DNA of 64,000 nucleotides from Blastobasis lacticolella (GCA_905147135.1 LR990049.1:9689428-9753427), one strand, 5' to 3'. Counted from the first letter of the stretch, positions 43,401 through 55,865 are shown. Program-made: numbers and translations. Notes: generated by a model from the letters alone, not told the origin.

Positions 43401-46400
43401 GTAGATCGACAACCTGGTAAAGATCGCAAGGACTAGCTGGTAGCGGAAGGCACAGGACCAGCCTTTGTGGAGAGCTCTAGGGGAAGCCTATGCCCAGCAG
43501 TGGGTGTCTTTCGGCTGATATTATGATGATGATGAATAAGTAGTAAATACTTATGAAAATAAAAACGCGGACAGATGTGAATCGAACTAGCATAATTAGG
43601 ATTTAGAAATCTTAAGACTACCGATTTCCGTTTGGATTTTCTTGTAAATAAGACGGCTGATCAGACTACTTCTCTATAGCCTATAACATCTAGTATGATC
43701 AGATAAGTAAACAGTACGATGTGCATGTACAATCGCAAGTGCCTTAGCATCACTGTCCACGGGGCGTAGCTTTATAGACGCTTCAAAGTACGCCCGCGCT
43801 ACTGTGCCGCCCAGCGTACTGAACTCTGTCCACGAGGCGTGTTACAACTGGCAAGCGTACGTTTTCAATTTGTAACAATGCCGTCGATCTATGAACAAGC
43901 TGAACGACGCTGCACAAGCTGCACGGGCGTATTTTAAAGCGTCTATGATCCTACTCTCCGTAGGCAGTGACGCTTATTATAACCAATTCGAAGTCGCCAA
44001 AGACGACTATTATAATATTGGGCGCATCCATACAGAAAGAAATATGACTGTTATTTAGAAAATTATTTTTCGGGTATTTCATTTATAGCATATTTAGCTA
44101 CATTATTTATTTATTTAACTCTTTATTGTACACAATAAAACATAAAGGAAAAAACACAATTATAAAGTTCTTCAAGAAAGGGGTTAAAAGGTTTTTACGG
44201 GGTCGGCAACGCGTGGGTAATGCCCCTAGTATTGCAAACGTCCATAGGCTGCGGTGACTGCTTACCATCAGGCAAGCCGTAAGCTTGTTTGCCACATTGG
44301 TGGTATAAAAGAAAACCTACTGCAGACCGCTGCGAGCTGTCTATTAAATGGTAGAAACCTTCAATGAGCTCTGGTATCATTATCAGAAGTCGATCCTCAA
44401 ACTCTGACGAACATTACTGGGCACGTCGAAAGTCGGCCGAAGAACTGACAAGGATACGGGATGGTCAAATAGTGAGGTACAGGAAGCAATTTGAAATGAT
44501 GAATTTTAATTTCTGTTAGGGATCTGGATGTAGTATGTATAATAAGTACGTATTTAAAAATAGTAGTTTATCTACACTCATAGCATAATATTCCAATTAC
44601 ATATTCGAAAACAGTCGTTTAAGGGTACACTTTTTTCACGCCAGACTATAAAATTTTAAAAAATTACTTTACGATACAGCATTTCCCATACTATTTTCAT
44701 CACAGCTGTATCGTAAAATAATTTTTTAATCATTATGCAACACTTTTATTTTTTTATTTTTTGTCGGGCACCGGGACACGGCGTAATGTAGGCTGAATAC
44801 TTAGATGTCTTTAACAAATTCAAATTCAAAATTTTAATTTTCCTGGATATATTCTGTGTAATTATTTTCCCGCTAAACAGAATATTTTTTGTAATTGTTG
44901 TAATTTGTGTTTGTGAATGTTTTTCCTTATTTTAAGCAAATAAAAAGATAAATGTGAAAATAGTTAAGTGAATTTCCTGCCGCTTGATATCCTTGACGCG
45001 TAGATACAACAGATCTGACTCGCAGCTTACTTCCAGCTAAGTTGAGAAAATTATAGGTATGATATTTTAACATAAAAATATAAGTGTAGATAAAGTAGTG
45101 TATACAACTGCATATAATTAGGTATTAAAACACTCGTGTCAAACTATTATCATATAAACTATAAACAGACACTCATGTTTTAATACCCCCTTTTATATGA
45201 CAGTTGCATAAACTACTATTATGCAACATAAAATAGCGATACAGATAAAGAAATAAATAACAGTATAAAAGACCCAACAGGCTTATTTCTAAAAAGAAAT
45301 TACTTCTGCTAGACTAGAGTAACTACTACTACTACTGGATTACTCTAGAACAATTTATTTATTTATTTTTATTTATTCATATTTAAGTACTTAATTTACG
45401 TAACCAAGAAAAAGTTCATTGGTACATACAAGCTTTGCTTAGTTTGCTGCTGTTTAATGCTGTGTAAATTTATCGACGATTAATTGTATTATTTATTTAT
45501 TTTTACATGGTGGCACTGGGGATCGAACTTGGCATTACCTCTTACGAGTTGGACCCGCTAGCCATTGGGCCACCGACGCTCATCTCTGCTTCCCTACTAA
45601 ATTAGTATATATAAACTATTATGTTCTGTCCCTGACGCTTTCACAGCTAAACAACTTATGATGAAATTCTAAATTGAAAGTTAGTGAGGATGGAGATAGG
45701 CTACTTTTTATTTCCCCCCAAGCTCGCAAGATATAGGTATCTACAATAGATTTTTGTCTGTCTGTCTGTTCGCGCATCCCGCAATAACTACTGAATGGGT
45801 TTTAAGTCGGTTTTGGTAGTTTGGTAGTTTAACGTCCAGGGCCATGTTTTATCAAATTCGGGTAGGTACACCCAGAGATACAGCTTCACTTCCCCGTAGT
45901 ACTAGCATTTAGGCAATACCGTGGTTTATTTAAAATGGTCTATCATAGAAACTATTTGCAATATCTGCAATACAATATAAGAGCATGTAGCATATCGTAG
46001 AAAGAAAGAAAATAAAGAAAGAAGATATAGTAGAGGTTTTTGAATGACAATCGATTTTAGTTTTTTTTATTGCAATGCAAATTTGTTTTGTCAGAATATA
46101 CTTTTATGAGTAATTAAAAAAGTAGTCGTTACTTGCAAGTTATTTTTAATTGAATGGAACCATGCTATTTTACTTTTTTAAATTGGGCGGTTATTAACAT
46201 ACATAAATACATAATTACATATTTTTTTATATTTGGAAGGCAAAGAATTTTATAAAATAAAATTTTCAAGGATAAGTGCTTGAGAACTTGGGTAGGTATA
46301 TCGCCCCTTATTTCAGCCATTTAAATTTGTCTAACGATATATTTACCCTTTATGTGGCTGCAGCTAAGTAATTTCTTCATACACTTACTACACATGATAA

Positions 46401-49400
46401 AATTGACAATTTATGTATGTATTTATGTTTAATTTATGTATGTATGTACATCTATATCTATACTAATGTAGGTACTTATCTATACTAATATTATAAAGAG
46501 TAAAGATTCGTTTTGTTTGTATGTTTGTTTGTAATGGATAAACGCCAAAACTACTTAACCGATTTAGAAAAATTCTTTCTTCATAACATAGGTTATATTT
46601 TATCTTAAAAAATTAGAATTCAATAGGAAAATTGCAACAATAAAACCCAAGGTATCCATGTTCGCGTAAATTTCAGAACGTCTGCACAAATTCTTTTTTT
46701 TGTGTTTGTAATTGTCAGGGCAAGGTTTGAAAGAAAAAGGGGTAGGTGGGGGTAGGGTAGGGTAGGGGTAGGACGCCACGCGAACGAAGTCGCGTCGGGC
46801 CCACTAGTACTAAAATGATAAAATAGTAGCATCAGTTTTGTAATTAGGCTGAGCAGTTTCGTAAAGTCATTTCGATGATACCTACTGTTTACGGAGTGCT
46901 TATGAGTTTTGTGGAGTTTTGTGTACATACATTCACAGTAGTTTGAACGTGCGTCTTTATTAATGAAATCAGGCTAGGTATCACGCATCGACAACATTGC
47001 ATATGGACACAATTAGAGCGCGCATTGTCAAACTTATCTTTTCATAAATATAAAGTATCAATTCGTATCTTGTTGTATGTGTAATGTACTGGTCTGTGTG
47101 TGGGTATCCGGTCCAGTGGATTTGAAGAAAAAGGGTTCAGAATTCGGTTAGAGAAAGAGAAAAGGAGAGAAGAGACAGACATAAGCCAAAGCTCATTAAA
47201 AAATAATCCTATGTAAAAAACTAAACTACTGGAATAAAAAGGTAATAAAAAATTTAAAGCAAGTTTTGACTTAATCCGGGCGTCATTGACCATAATTTTT
47301 GATATTTTTTATATTGGACCAGTTTTTATGCAAAGTGTTTGCTTACACTTTTTGACTGCTTAGACTGTGAAAAAAATAGTAACTACTTTAAGATGCAAAA
47401 AGCAACGTAATGCACAAAGATCTTCATCGTACGACCTTTTTAGGGTTCCGCAGTAAACCAAGGAACCCTTATAGTTACGCCATGTCCGTCCGTCTGTCCG
47501 TCCGCGCTTTATCTCAAAAACTATTGGTACTGAAGAGCTGAAGTTGTTTGGTAATTTGTTACATATTATTCAGGCCGACAAATATGTACACTAAAATACC
47601 CTTATTTGGGCACTTCCCTACATGAAATTTATATATTAACAGTAACATTACGCAATTAAGGGTAACGTTTTTAAAGTATGTCGCTTTTGCACTGACTGAC
47701 CTTTTAAGTTAAGGAAAGTTATCATAGTCTAGTGGACTCGTGGAAGTTAACGAGTAATAGCCGACCAACTTATGAAATGTAGTTGGATTACAATCATTTC
47801 ATACAAATTGTATGGAAAAAAATGTGAGCTAGCTAATGTGTTTATAGTATCAGAAAGCCCTTTTTTTCACGTATATTATAACACAACTACGGAACCCAAC
47901 ACTACACGTGGCATGACACGTCCTGGACGGTTTGTTTCAAGTAAATTTCAAGGAAGACATAATTACCACAACTTAAACATTTAAACAAATAATTGCAAAA
48001 GTTGTCCGCCCCACAAATCTAATAATTTTTCGCCAGTGCGAGCAAGCAAGAACTGTCCAACACCCTAATGTTAATATCATTGTAATCCGTATATTTGGAA
48101 ATTTGTACATGGAAAATATAAAAAGTTCAATAAAGCGAACCGATTATTTGTATACGTGTAACTATACTACTAAAAAACAAAGTCGCTTCCCGCCGTTTGT
48201 CCCTCTGAATGTACGCTTAGATCTTTTAAACCACGCAACGGCTTTTAATTAAATGTTAATATTATAAAACCGATGGCTTAAAAGCTCTATGAATGTTGTT
48301 CAAGATTGGCTACAAACACCAATTATTAATAATCTAAATTAATTTAAAACTTGAATTTTTTTTTATTGGCTTATATTTACTGTAGGTATAATACTCATAG
48401 AAAGGTTATTTAAATAATCTCTAGTAGTTTATCTAGATATGATAAAAATAATTTCCTAGCAATTTATTAGTCAAAATTCCCCTCAAAGGCCCTTTATGCA
48501 AGCGTGTAAACTATAAACGGTAAAAACCTTAAATAAACTGAATAATAAAAGGAATTCATGCTACTACAAAATATAAATTCATAACTAAGTTTCTCCTGGC
48601 AAATACTCGCTAACGCGGATTTAGATACAATTGAGACATAAAAAATAATTATTAAAATTGTAGATTTTATTTGTTTTTAATTTGGGGAAATCATTTCCAA
48701 CTGTGTAACTGATTTACGGCTTTTTTTCCAACGTTCTCACAATCTTCATGAATGAAACCCTAATGCACACTTAGAGCATGAACCGTAACAGATATTATGG
48801 GAGACAGTACCCCTTACCATCAGTCTGTTAGTTTGTAACTGAATAGAATAAAAATATTAGTAACATAGATGGTACTACTTTCTATAATAAGTAATTTTTC
48901 TATTGGGTAGCTCTCCTGGCAGGTGATATATTGGCATCCATGCGGCGCACGAGTTCTACCTATCAAATAGCCCATTGCTCATTTTGACTACTTGATGTCG
49001 TTATTTTCCCGCGTCACAACCGACGCTAATATTGTTATTTTGTGTCGCGTGTTTCGTTAACATTTGAATTCATGACGCGACGGGTCTGGCTGGGAGGTGT
49101 GTGCGCGCAGCTTTTAATTTAAGCAATCATCAATTCTGATTGTGCCAATTTATGAATGTCCTCTCCCATCTATTACTCAATGTTTAAAAATCTTCGCTGC
49201 GCGTCGGAAAATAGTAGGTATTTGACGTTCTAAATACGTTTACTTACTATTATTCTTTAACTTTTTAATTACTGGTTTACTGAAATTACACGTTCGTAAA
49301 GCGTAAATTACAATTAGCAAAATTGTTTGTGGAATTTTTTTTGTGTCGCTGTTATTTTAGCTTACTATTTTTTTATAATCCGATAACGTAATGCGCCATG

Positions 49401-49878
49401 GTAAAATAGAAATGCGTGAACATTATACTCGGTAGGTACTGCTGAACACTGCGATGTAATTCTATTTCAATTCTGGTAAGTTTACAGATCTAGGTAATAC
49501 TGAAACTTATAACGTAGTTACGTTTTTTCGGTAGAAATAATGGAAATTACGTTTTATTATAGGTATTTTACTTAATACGCGATGCCTATTTCTATAATGA
49601 CGCAAGCTTTACGTACAAAGTTTATGTTGCACAATTCCTCAGTAGGTACTGTTTCTATAAATCTATGTGCATACAAATATAAATAAATTTAATGTATTAC
49701 ATTCCTGTAGTCTAGTGTTTTCACAAAGACACGTGTATTTGCGCACGGGTTAGTAAAGATAAAACTGCCACTGCGGCGTTGCATCTTCGTTTACCTGCGA
49801 GAAAGTGTATCTAGTTTCGTACTCCGTGGATCTCACTGGGATGCTGTAGTGGGTATCCGCACGCATAAGAATCTTCAT
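40430..49878 (-). CDS. Tret1: facilitated trehalose transporter (Tret1-like), 3 exons, 491 aa
   Basis: Exons on the minus strand: 49878-49795 (28 codons), 43011-42892 (40 codons), 41701-40430 (423 codons plus TGA). All junctions are GT-AG and phase 0. The protein is an MFS sugar porter of the usual ~490-residue length. The N-terminus [15 protein letters not shown] matches the conserved Tret1 start; then come [40 protein letters not shown] (GRR motif near residue 95), [52 protein letters not shown] and [13 protein letters not shown]. Twelve hydrophobic segments are expected in the plasma membrane. Known family role: facilitated trehalose movement between fat body, hemolymph and tissues; substrate for this member is inferred. 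A longer frame reading back to 41845 runs into intron 2 and is not the real start. Introns are 1190 and 6783 bp and hold SINE, LINE and MITE copies. Confidence 0.93.
41843..41995 (+). mobile_element. RTE-like LINE fragment in Tret1 intron 2
   Basis: The + strand reads RMKMLRWMC..., then a frame-broken [17 protein letters not shown], the same region as 62758-62880. It is antisense to Tret1. Confidence 0.6.
41996..42293 (-). mobile_element. SINE family A, near full length, Tret1 intron 2
   Basis: Minus strand from the head GGAGCGACGGAGGCCTAGTG at 42293 down to CGTACGCGTGGTTTC near 42000. Same orientation as Tret1 transcription. It directly abuts the RTE-like fragment. Confidence 0.75.
43125..43530 (+). 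mobile_element. RTE-like LINE 3' end, Tret1 intron 1
   Basis: The + strand reads [19 protein letters not shown], a frame break, then [20 protein letters not shown] and [15 protein letters not shown], ending GCCCAGCAGTGGGTGTCTTT, CGGCTGATATTATGATGATG. Only the C-terminal part and the (ATG)n tail remain. Confidence 0.75.
44565..45225. mobile_element. foldback MITE (family F), copy 2, Tret1 intron 1
   Basis: Outer ends are AATAGTAGTTTATCTACACT (44565) and the inverse of AATAGTAGTTTATGCAACTG (ending ~45225). The 44580-44660 block matches 23130-23217, and the right half is the inverse of 23233-23678. It carries an inserted 60-bp hairpin at 44663-44722 and about 100 bp of unrelated sequence after it. 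Confidence 0.75.
44663..44722. repeat. 60-bp hairpin nested in MITE copy 2
   Basis: The arms ATTACTTTACGATACAGC and GCTGTATCGTAAAATAAT pair with one mismatch around a 24-base loop. Absent from MITE copy 1. Confidence 0.8.
45400..45583 (-). mobile_element. SINE family A, degraded, Tret1 intron 1
   Basis: The minus strand starts GAGCGTCGGTGGCCCAATGG at 45583; the GTACCAATGAACTTTTTC part lies near 45410. It is interrupted by simple AT-rich sequence in between. Confidence 0.6.
46483..46808 (+). mobile_element. Helitron-like (Lep1-type) element, Tret1 intron 1
   Basis: Starts ATCTATACTAATATTATAAA, GAGTAAAGATTCG and ends CACGCGAACGAAGTCGCGTC, GGGCCCACTAGT with a short 3' hairpin. No coding capacity. 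5' ends of the same type are at 5163 and 54006. A GGGTAGG-rich simple tract lies at 46740-46770. Confidence 0.65.
47425..47990 (+). repeat. repeat with GGTTCCG...GGAACC hairpin, Tret1 intron 1
   Basis: AGGGTTCCGCAGTAAACCAA, GGAACCCT makes an 8-bp stem, followed by a (GTCC)n-like stretch and CTCAAAAACTATTGGTACTG. This layout is familiar from lepidopteran intergenic repeats, but I saw no second copy here to define its ends. Confidence 0.4.
48166..48260 (+). mobile_element. Helitron-like 5' end fragment, Tret1 intron 1
   Basis: ACTAAAAAACAAAGTCGCTT, CCCGCCGTTTGTCCCTCTG and TTAGATCTTTTAAACCACGC parallel 25485-25530 and 25890-25915. The 3' end was not found nearby. Confidence 0.5.
48261..49794. 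other. Tret1 intron 1, proximal part
   Basis: AT-rich intronic sequence. No internal exon or clear element recognised. An ACCATCAG word at 48815-48825 is a trace of a dispersed repeat. Confidence 0.5.
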
Positions 49879-50005
49879 GATGCCGTTTGTTGAGAGCACT
49901 TGGTATTATTGAAAGACACTACACAGCTGCACAACCGACGCCGCCGTACTACGTGTATTGGACGCACTCACTGAAACTGTAAGCATCTGACTGCCGCGAT
50001 AGCTG

Positions 50006-50042
50006 TAATGAACCAGTCCGTGTGAGGCCTCCTGATTTTATA
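50006..50042 (-). promoter_or_regulatory. putative Tret1 core promoter (TATA and initiator)
   Basis: On the minus strand TATAAAA occupies 50042-50036. An insect initiator-like TTCATTA has its A at 50009, 33 bases from the first T of the TATA box and about 130 bases before the ATG at 49878. The spacing fits a core promoter; the start site itself is inferred. Confidence 0.45.
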
Positions 50043-50149
50043 CGTGAATTACTGTGCACAATTATACCATTCGTCGCCAATGGAATTGTACGATTTTACA
50101 ACGCACATTTTTGATCCTACATCTCGAATGTTTGGAGATCTGCAAGAGT

Positions 50150-51735
50150 TTAGCGGTTAAAGATACAGCCGTGATGGTTGTCACCATACACGGAATGGAA
50201 TACGACACTTGCATAGCCTACCGGTTTTGACAATCATCGTTTTTTCATCCCATCAAAGTTATTAAACAGTGCTAGGTTAGGCCTTAAAAGGGGCTCGAAT
50301 GCATATTTTCTACATTGCCTAGTAAAAATAAGGTTAAAAATTGACACGGAGAGAGATACAACCAGAGTTTTAATGTTTACGCAACGAGAATTGAAACCAT
50401 AACCACTTAATCAGACATAACTATGCAAGCAATTTAATTTTAATTTTGCCCATGTTCTGAAACGTGACTGAATTGTGTGATAGATACCTAGTATATTAGT
50501 TTACAATTAAGGATTTTAACAGTTATCGGTCATTCTATTTGGTTTACTATAAGTAGGCTAATATTTTCGGTAGCGTAATAGTAGCAGGTGTAGTTTAGGT
50601 AGTAGCGAGTGCGCCATGGCAGTCTTGCGGATGGTGCAGGTTCAATTTCACTCGAAAATTATACCGCAAAATAGGTAACAGATTGTACCTGTACCGTGTT
50701 AGGAATTTGGTTCTTAAATAAGCGAACATAGCGAGTAAATATTTTTGACATTTTGGATATAAAATGTAATAAAAAAGTGTAATATAAGTGGGCTGATGGA
50801 TAAATCAATAAGGAACCTACGCGCGGCCTGCTTGATCGATATTTTGAAATTTTAGCTTTTAAAACCTTGCGCGATTGTATAAAAGCAGCAAATGCGAATG
50901 CAGAGCGAGCTCGTTGATTTTTAAATGCAGGCATGATGTTATCAATTTTAATTTAAAAGTTGAACTCTTATCGGCTCTTCACTTTTCTTTACTGACCTCT
51001 TCTACATACACCTCAGCACCTACTCTACCTTCACTTCCTTATAATCCATGGCCCTCTTCTTCCCCACTTTTCCTCAAGTTTGTCTTTTACTATCACCCTT
51101 AAAAAGTTGTCGGTCAAGTATGATGTAATTGTAATAAAATTAACTTACAACAATTCACCGGTCAGTTCAGCGAGCACGAAATCTCCGCAGTTCTCTTAAA
51201 AATTTGCGTGATTGGCTTGAAAAACAATATTAAATTAGACAAATTTGAAACCTTAGCCCTTGCAAAATAGCTATATTACCCCTCCGCGGGAAATTACACT
51301 CCAGGCTTAGAACCAATGACTATAGAGAATGAAAATATGAATCATATAATATGATATATTCGAAAGCTAGATCAGTGGTGATATTTGTGATAATCACCAG
51401 GTGAGATGGCGGTTAAATGCCTGGCTAGATTATAAAAGAAAACAAAAAAATAATTAAAGCTTTTGCTCGACAATGTTCAGTTATAAATCACTAAATTAAA
51501 TTAGACTAACACCAAATCAAATAATAATTTTTAAGGAGGGTTGAAAACAGGCAGGCGACCGGCCACAAAATCCGTAACCAAATCGAATACAATATGGCTC
51601 AAGGTATGAAAAGAATGAATGATCATGCCAGAGCGCAGGTTCCCCCGAGGCAAAGCGCAGGCGCAGCCTCGAAGCCTGTGGGAAATGTACAAGGATGGAT
51701 GTAACAGATGTTACGCCGGGATGTTCGATTGAGAA
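50150..51735. other. intergenic upstream of Tret1, no gene seen
   Basis: AT-rich with short chance frames only. No exon with splice context or domain was recognised. Confidence 0.5.
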
Positions 51736-51739
51736 GTAC

Positions 51740-52500
51740 ATCATATCAGCCAGAAGACGCCCACTGCTGGGCATAGGCCTTCCCCAGAGATCTCCACAAA
51801 AACCGGTCCTGTGCTTTCCGCATCCAGCTGGTACCTGCGATCCTTACCAGGTCGTCGGTCCACCTTGTAGGAGGCCTACCCACGCTGCGTCTACCGGTAC
51901 GTGGTCGCCACTCGAGAACTTTACTGCCCCAACGGCCATTTGTTCTTCGAGCTATGTGCCCTGCCCACTGCCACTTCAGTCTGGCAATCCTTAGAGCTAT
52001 GTCGGTGACCTTGGATCTCCTCATTTCTGACTCGATCGCGCAAAGAAACTCCGAGCATAGCTCTTTCCATTGCCCTTTGGGTAACAGTGAGCTTTCTTAT
52101 AAGGCCCATAGTGAGTGGCCACGTTTCAGTTCCGTAAGTCATCACTGGCAACACATTGGTCAAAGACCTTCGTTTTGAGACACTGCGGTAATGTGGCGTA
52201 GCTTCCCGATCGCTGCCCAACCGAGTTGGATTCGTCGATTGACCTCTTTCTCGAAATTGGACCTACCTAGCTGGACTATTTGTCCTAGATATGTATAGTC
52301 GTCAACAACTTCAAGTGGAGTGCCTCCAACTGCCACTGGAGTAGGCACAACATGGACAATCGACATAATTTTCGTCTTGTCCATGTTCATTTTAAGACCT
52401 ACTTGTTGAGAGGCACTACAGAGATCATCGAGCATTTTGCCCAGGTCTTCCAGGGTTTCAGCCATGACTACGATATCGTCAGCAAATCTGAGGTGCAGAA
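51740..52500 (-). mobile_element. RTE-like LINE 3' half, best-preserved copy
   Basis: The minus strand starts inside RT: MAETLEDLGKMLDDLCSASQ, GLKMNMDKTKIMS, DDYTYLGQIVQLGRSNFEKE, INRRI-like and LPVMTYGTETWPLTMGLIRK. It ends in KWQWAGHIARRTNGRWGSKV, GRRSVGRPPTRWTDDL and QQWASSG. The end of the element is the CCCAGCAGTGGGCGTCTTCT word plus a GCTGATATGATG tail. Only a few frame breaks separate the blocks, so it is younger than the intron 10 copies. Confidence 0.85.
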
Positions 52501-52509
52501 TCGATTGAG

Positions 52510-53990
52510 AAGTAGCAGTTGGAATTTAGGAACAATTACTGGGAGAGAATTAGAAGCAGATGAATAAATGTCGCTTCTTTGCAAGAAACGAAGTGCAAAA
52601 GATCGAAGGCGAGAATGGAGAGGGTTTAGGTTGTCTTATTGTGGAATGATGATGGAAACAGGAATGGAATGGGAATTGTGTGTTGAAAGAATGTTACGAG
52701 AGTAAATAAGTTATAAAACTACTGTTTGGGCAGCTAGATTTAAATGTTGTTAGTGTGTAAGCTCAGATGGGTTGTGAGAATTCAATGAACGAGAAGTTTT
52801 GGTAGAATTTTGTTTTAGTGGTAATGGGTATACCTGAAAGTGTACCTCGTATATAGTGTATCTCGGAAACCGACTCGGAAACAGTTGTTGCACCCAAAGA
52901 GACTTTTAATCAGGACATTCAACTCTATAACATATCAAGATTTCATCAAAATTAACTGAAACTACATTTTCCTAAGAACTTTTGCGGGGTCCTTAAGCGA
53001 AATAATTTCTCTTTTTTTTTCAAACTATTTATAAGCGTCGTGAACGGAGTCCATTTCACAAATGCATAAAATGCTACACATAATTTTTAGTTTATATATT
53101 TTTACGCATCGTCGCTTACCACTAAATGAGATGGCGAACAAATGCTTGATAAAAGATTAAGTGTACCTGTTACGCTGTGTGTGACCTATTTAAGGTATCA
53201 ACGGCGAGCGATCTTTATGCTTCTGATATGCTACCGTCATCAACGGTCATCACCTGTTTGTCTTCGAACGGTTTACGACGAACTTTTCATAAACAAACTA
53301 TTATTACGTCCTTGTATTGGACACAATATGTGTGCATTGGGCGACGTGCAAGACAGTTTTTGTCGAAGGTGTGTCTGTAATATCTACCTACGACTGTTAC
53401 AACGTCAGTAAACTTAGGTACTCCGTACTAAAATAGGTCTTCCGTGATGAGAACTAGGTATCAAGTTATGCAAACAAGTCAGGATTGGTTTCAAATCTTA
53501 ACTAAATGTATTATCTGATGGTCATTGTGACTGTCAATACAGACTAAACTACACCAGAGAGTTTACCCATTTTTTTAATATTATATGTATTGTGAATTGA
53601 TTTTGCTCGTGTTATTTTTTCCCTGACTTCGACAGAAGGTTGTATGTTTTTCGAGCAAATGTATGTATATACGAGGGTGGAATGAAAAGTTTCTGGTCTA
53701 ATCTAAACAAAATATATTTTTTGTATTTTTTTATTTTTGTACCTTTGTAGAGTAGAGTGACTCCTCGGAAGTGAATACTTCAACTTCCTCCAGGACTGAT
53801 CGCTGGATTCTCAGCACTTTGTGAAAAGTGATGAAAGTTTATTTCAAAACGGAGTTTCAAGGAAAATCATAGAAGTCATGGCTGTATGGATACAACCCCT
53901 TTGCCTATACTCGTCAGGACAATCGTGAAGAACGGAGTCACGAGCCAATCACGAATAAAATCAGCTGTTCGTGTGACGGCGGCCATGTTT
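52510..53990. other. intergenic, no gene seen
   Basis: Chance frames only. At 53673 ACGAGGGTGGAATGAAAAGT looks like a mariner-type terminus, but no opposite end or transposase was found. Confidence 0.4.
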
Positions 53991-54005
53991 ATCACTAATA
54001 AATGT

Positions 54006-54993
54006 TTATCTACACTAATATTATAAAGAGGAAAGATTTGTACCTATTTTTGTATGTTTGTATGTTTGTAATGAATAGGCTCAAAAAGTACTGGGCCGAT
54101 TTAAAAAATTCTTTCACCAATAGAATGCTACATTCTTCCAATTTGACATAGGCTACATTTTATTTTGAAAAAAATTAGGGATCCTTGGTAAAATTTGAAC
54201 AATGTAACCGAAGGTGTAGAAAAATACCCAAAAAATTCCTTACATCGCGTGCGCTGCGAAAACTATTGATGATAGAACAAAATAATGTACTACGACTTTG
54301 CAGAACACATCATTATCTACAAAAAGTGTCGCGACAGTATATGTCTAACTATTATAGTTATGTCACAATAAGTGTTCTTTTATTTTGAAAATTTAATTGA
54401 AATGCTGCCGCTAAAAAACGCTCTTTATTTGTACCTTGGTATTAATCCTTATCAAAATTAATTACTTCATATTCACGACTACTTCAATACTTTTATATAA
54501 CTTTTTGAATTATTCAATTCAGACATTCCATTCGAAAGATATCACGAGTTTAAAAATGTGAATATTAGAAAAAAGTCGCGTGTTCGCCGCTCAGTCCGCT
54601 CGGCTATCTAGGCAGCACGGGATACGTACGGGAGGGGAGTCAATGTCAAGAAATACGGCCGTCAGGAGCCGGGTCGCCCCCTTCCCTCTAAAATGGTTGA
54701 GGAGACGGTTGGAACTTTTGTGATCGTAATATGGTGTCCTGTTTGTAACGGGACACTACTCAGTACATACTTAAGTATAATATAATTACTTCATATTATA
54801 AACACGAAGTCCCACGGCGTGTCTTACTGTCAGTCTGTACGCGATAAACTCAAGAACTACTAAACGGATTTTCATGCGGTATTCACACACAGACTACATA
54901 GTGCGGTTTTAGACAACGTGATTCATGACGAAGGTTCAGGTGTATAATTTGTTAAGGTTTACTACCCGTGCGAAGCCGGGGCGGGCCGCTAGT
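54006..54993 (+). mobile_element. Helitron-like (Lep1-type) element, ~1 kb, probably with insertions
   Basis: 5' end ATCTACACTAATATTATAAA, GAGGAAAGATTTG; 3' end CCCGTGCGAAGCCGGGGCGG, GCCGCTAGT. The internal piece 54835-54950 (ACTCAAGAACTACTAAACGG, ATTTTCATGCGGT) is typical of the same elements' interior. The middle (54180-54830) is unlike the short copy at 46483, so an insertion or two adjacent copies are possible. Confidence 0.5.
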
Positions 54994-55865
54994 CAAAGGT
55001 ATATAGAAGAGATCAGCCTTCTATAAGGTATATAGCCGTTATTGATATTTTCAAGAATCATGTTTTAGCAAGCTTATAAATCTCCCATAACTTTTTATGT
55101 AAGTATAAGACCGTTAGTATTAATAAGTGGTTTGTTTGTTGTTGTCATTTTGTATACCCGTTTACGAGACAGATGTATGGGCCACAGTCGGCTATACTGT
55201 TGCCGACAATATAGCCGAAATAAAAATTGTCGGACTATATTCTGCATTGAAAATGTTTTATCATGGCCGGGCCATTATTGCTAATATTGCAGCCTCGTTA
55301 AAGAAAAATATATTTGTAACAATAACTAGTAGGTACCTACTTCTGAGTACAATTCGAATTATTTGAAATCTTGACGTTGGAAATCTTCAAGCTACTTCGT
55401 TGCTCTACAGGTACGTACTTATTTTTTTCTAGGAAACCGAATAAAATCCGATAGGGTTGCTTTTGAATAAACAAGCGACCAAACACGTGAATGACATATT
55501 CATAACTATTAGGCTGTAGGCAAATATTTTTAAATGTACCTAGTCTTGTAGACATATGTAGGTAATTGATTTCCGTTAAATGATAGATAATCAATGCTAT
55601 CTTGTCAACATAGGTACGTAACGAAAGGAAACTGTATGTTTATCTATTTATCGTTATCAGTTTAAGTCAGTAGGGTAAAAGGCGGATAGTTGCCCTACTT
55701 TAAAAAATCATTATTATTAAGAAATATGTACTTACAAAGAATTATGCAACCGCGCTGAAAGCCGCAAATTATAAAGACCGCATTCAAACCGCCTTCATCC
55801 GCGGTAGACTTCACGTCCGTGATAACGGTTTTATATTGCCTTTAATAAATATATTTGTTATTATT
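54994..55865. other. intergenic, no gene seen
   Basis: Several short open frames, none with a recognised domain. AT-rich. Confidence 0.45.

Noticed and set aside
47772..47984. 70-codon frame within Tret1 intron 1
   Set aside because: No domain, lies in repeat-like sequence; chance frame.
53673..53700. Mariner-like terminus ACGAGGGTGGAATGAAAAGT
   Set aside because: No matching inverted end and no transposase within several kb; too little to annotate.
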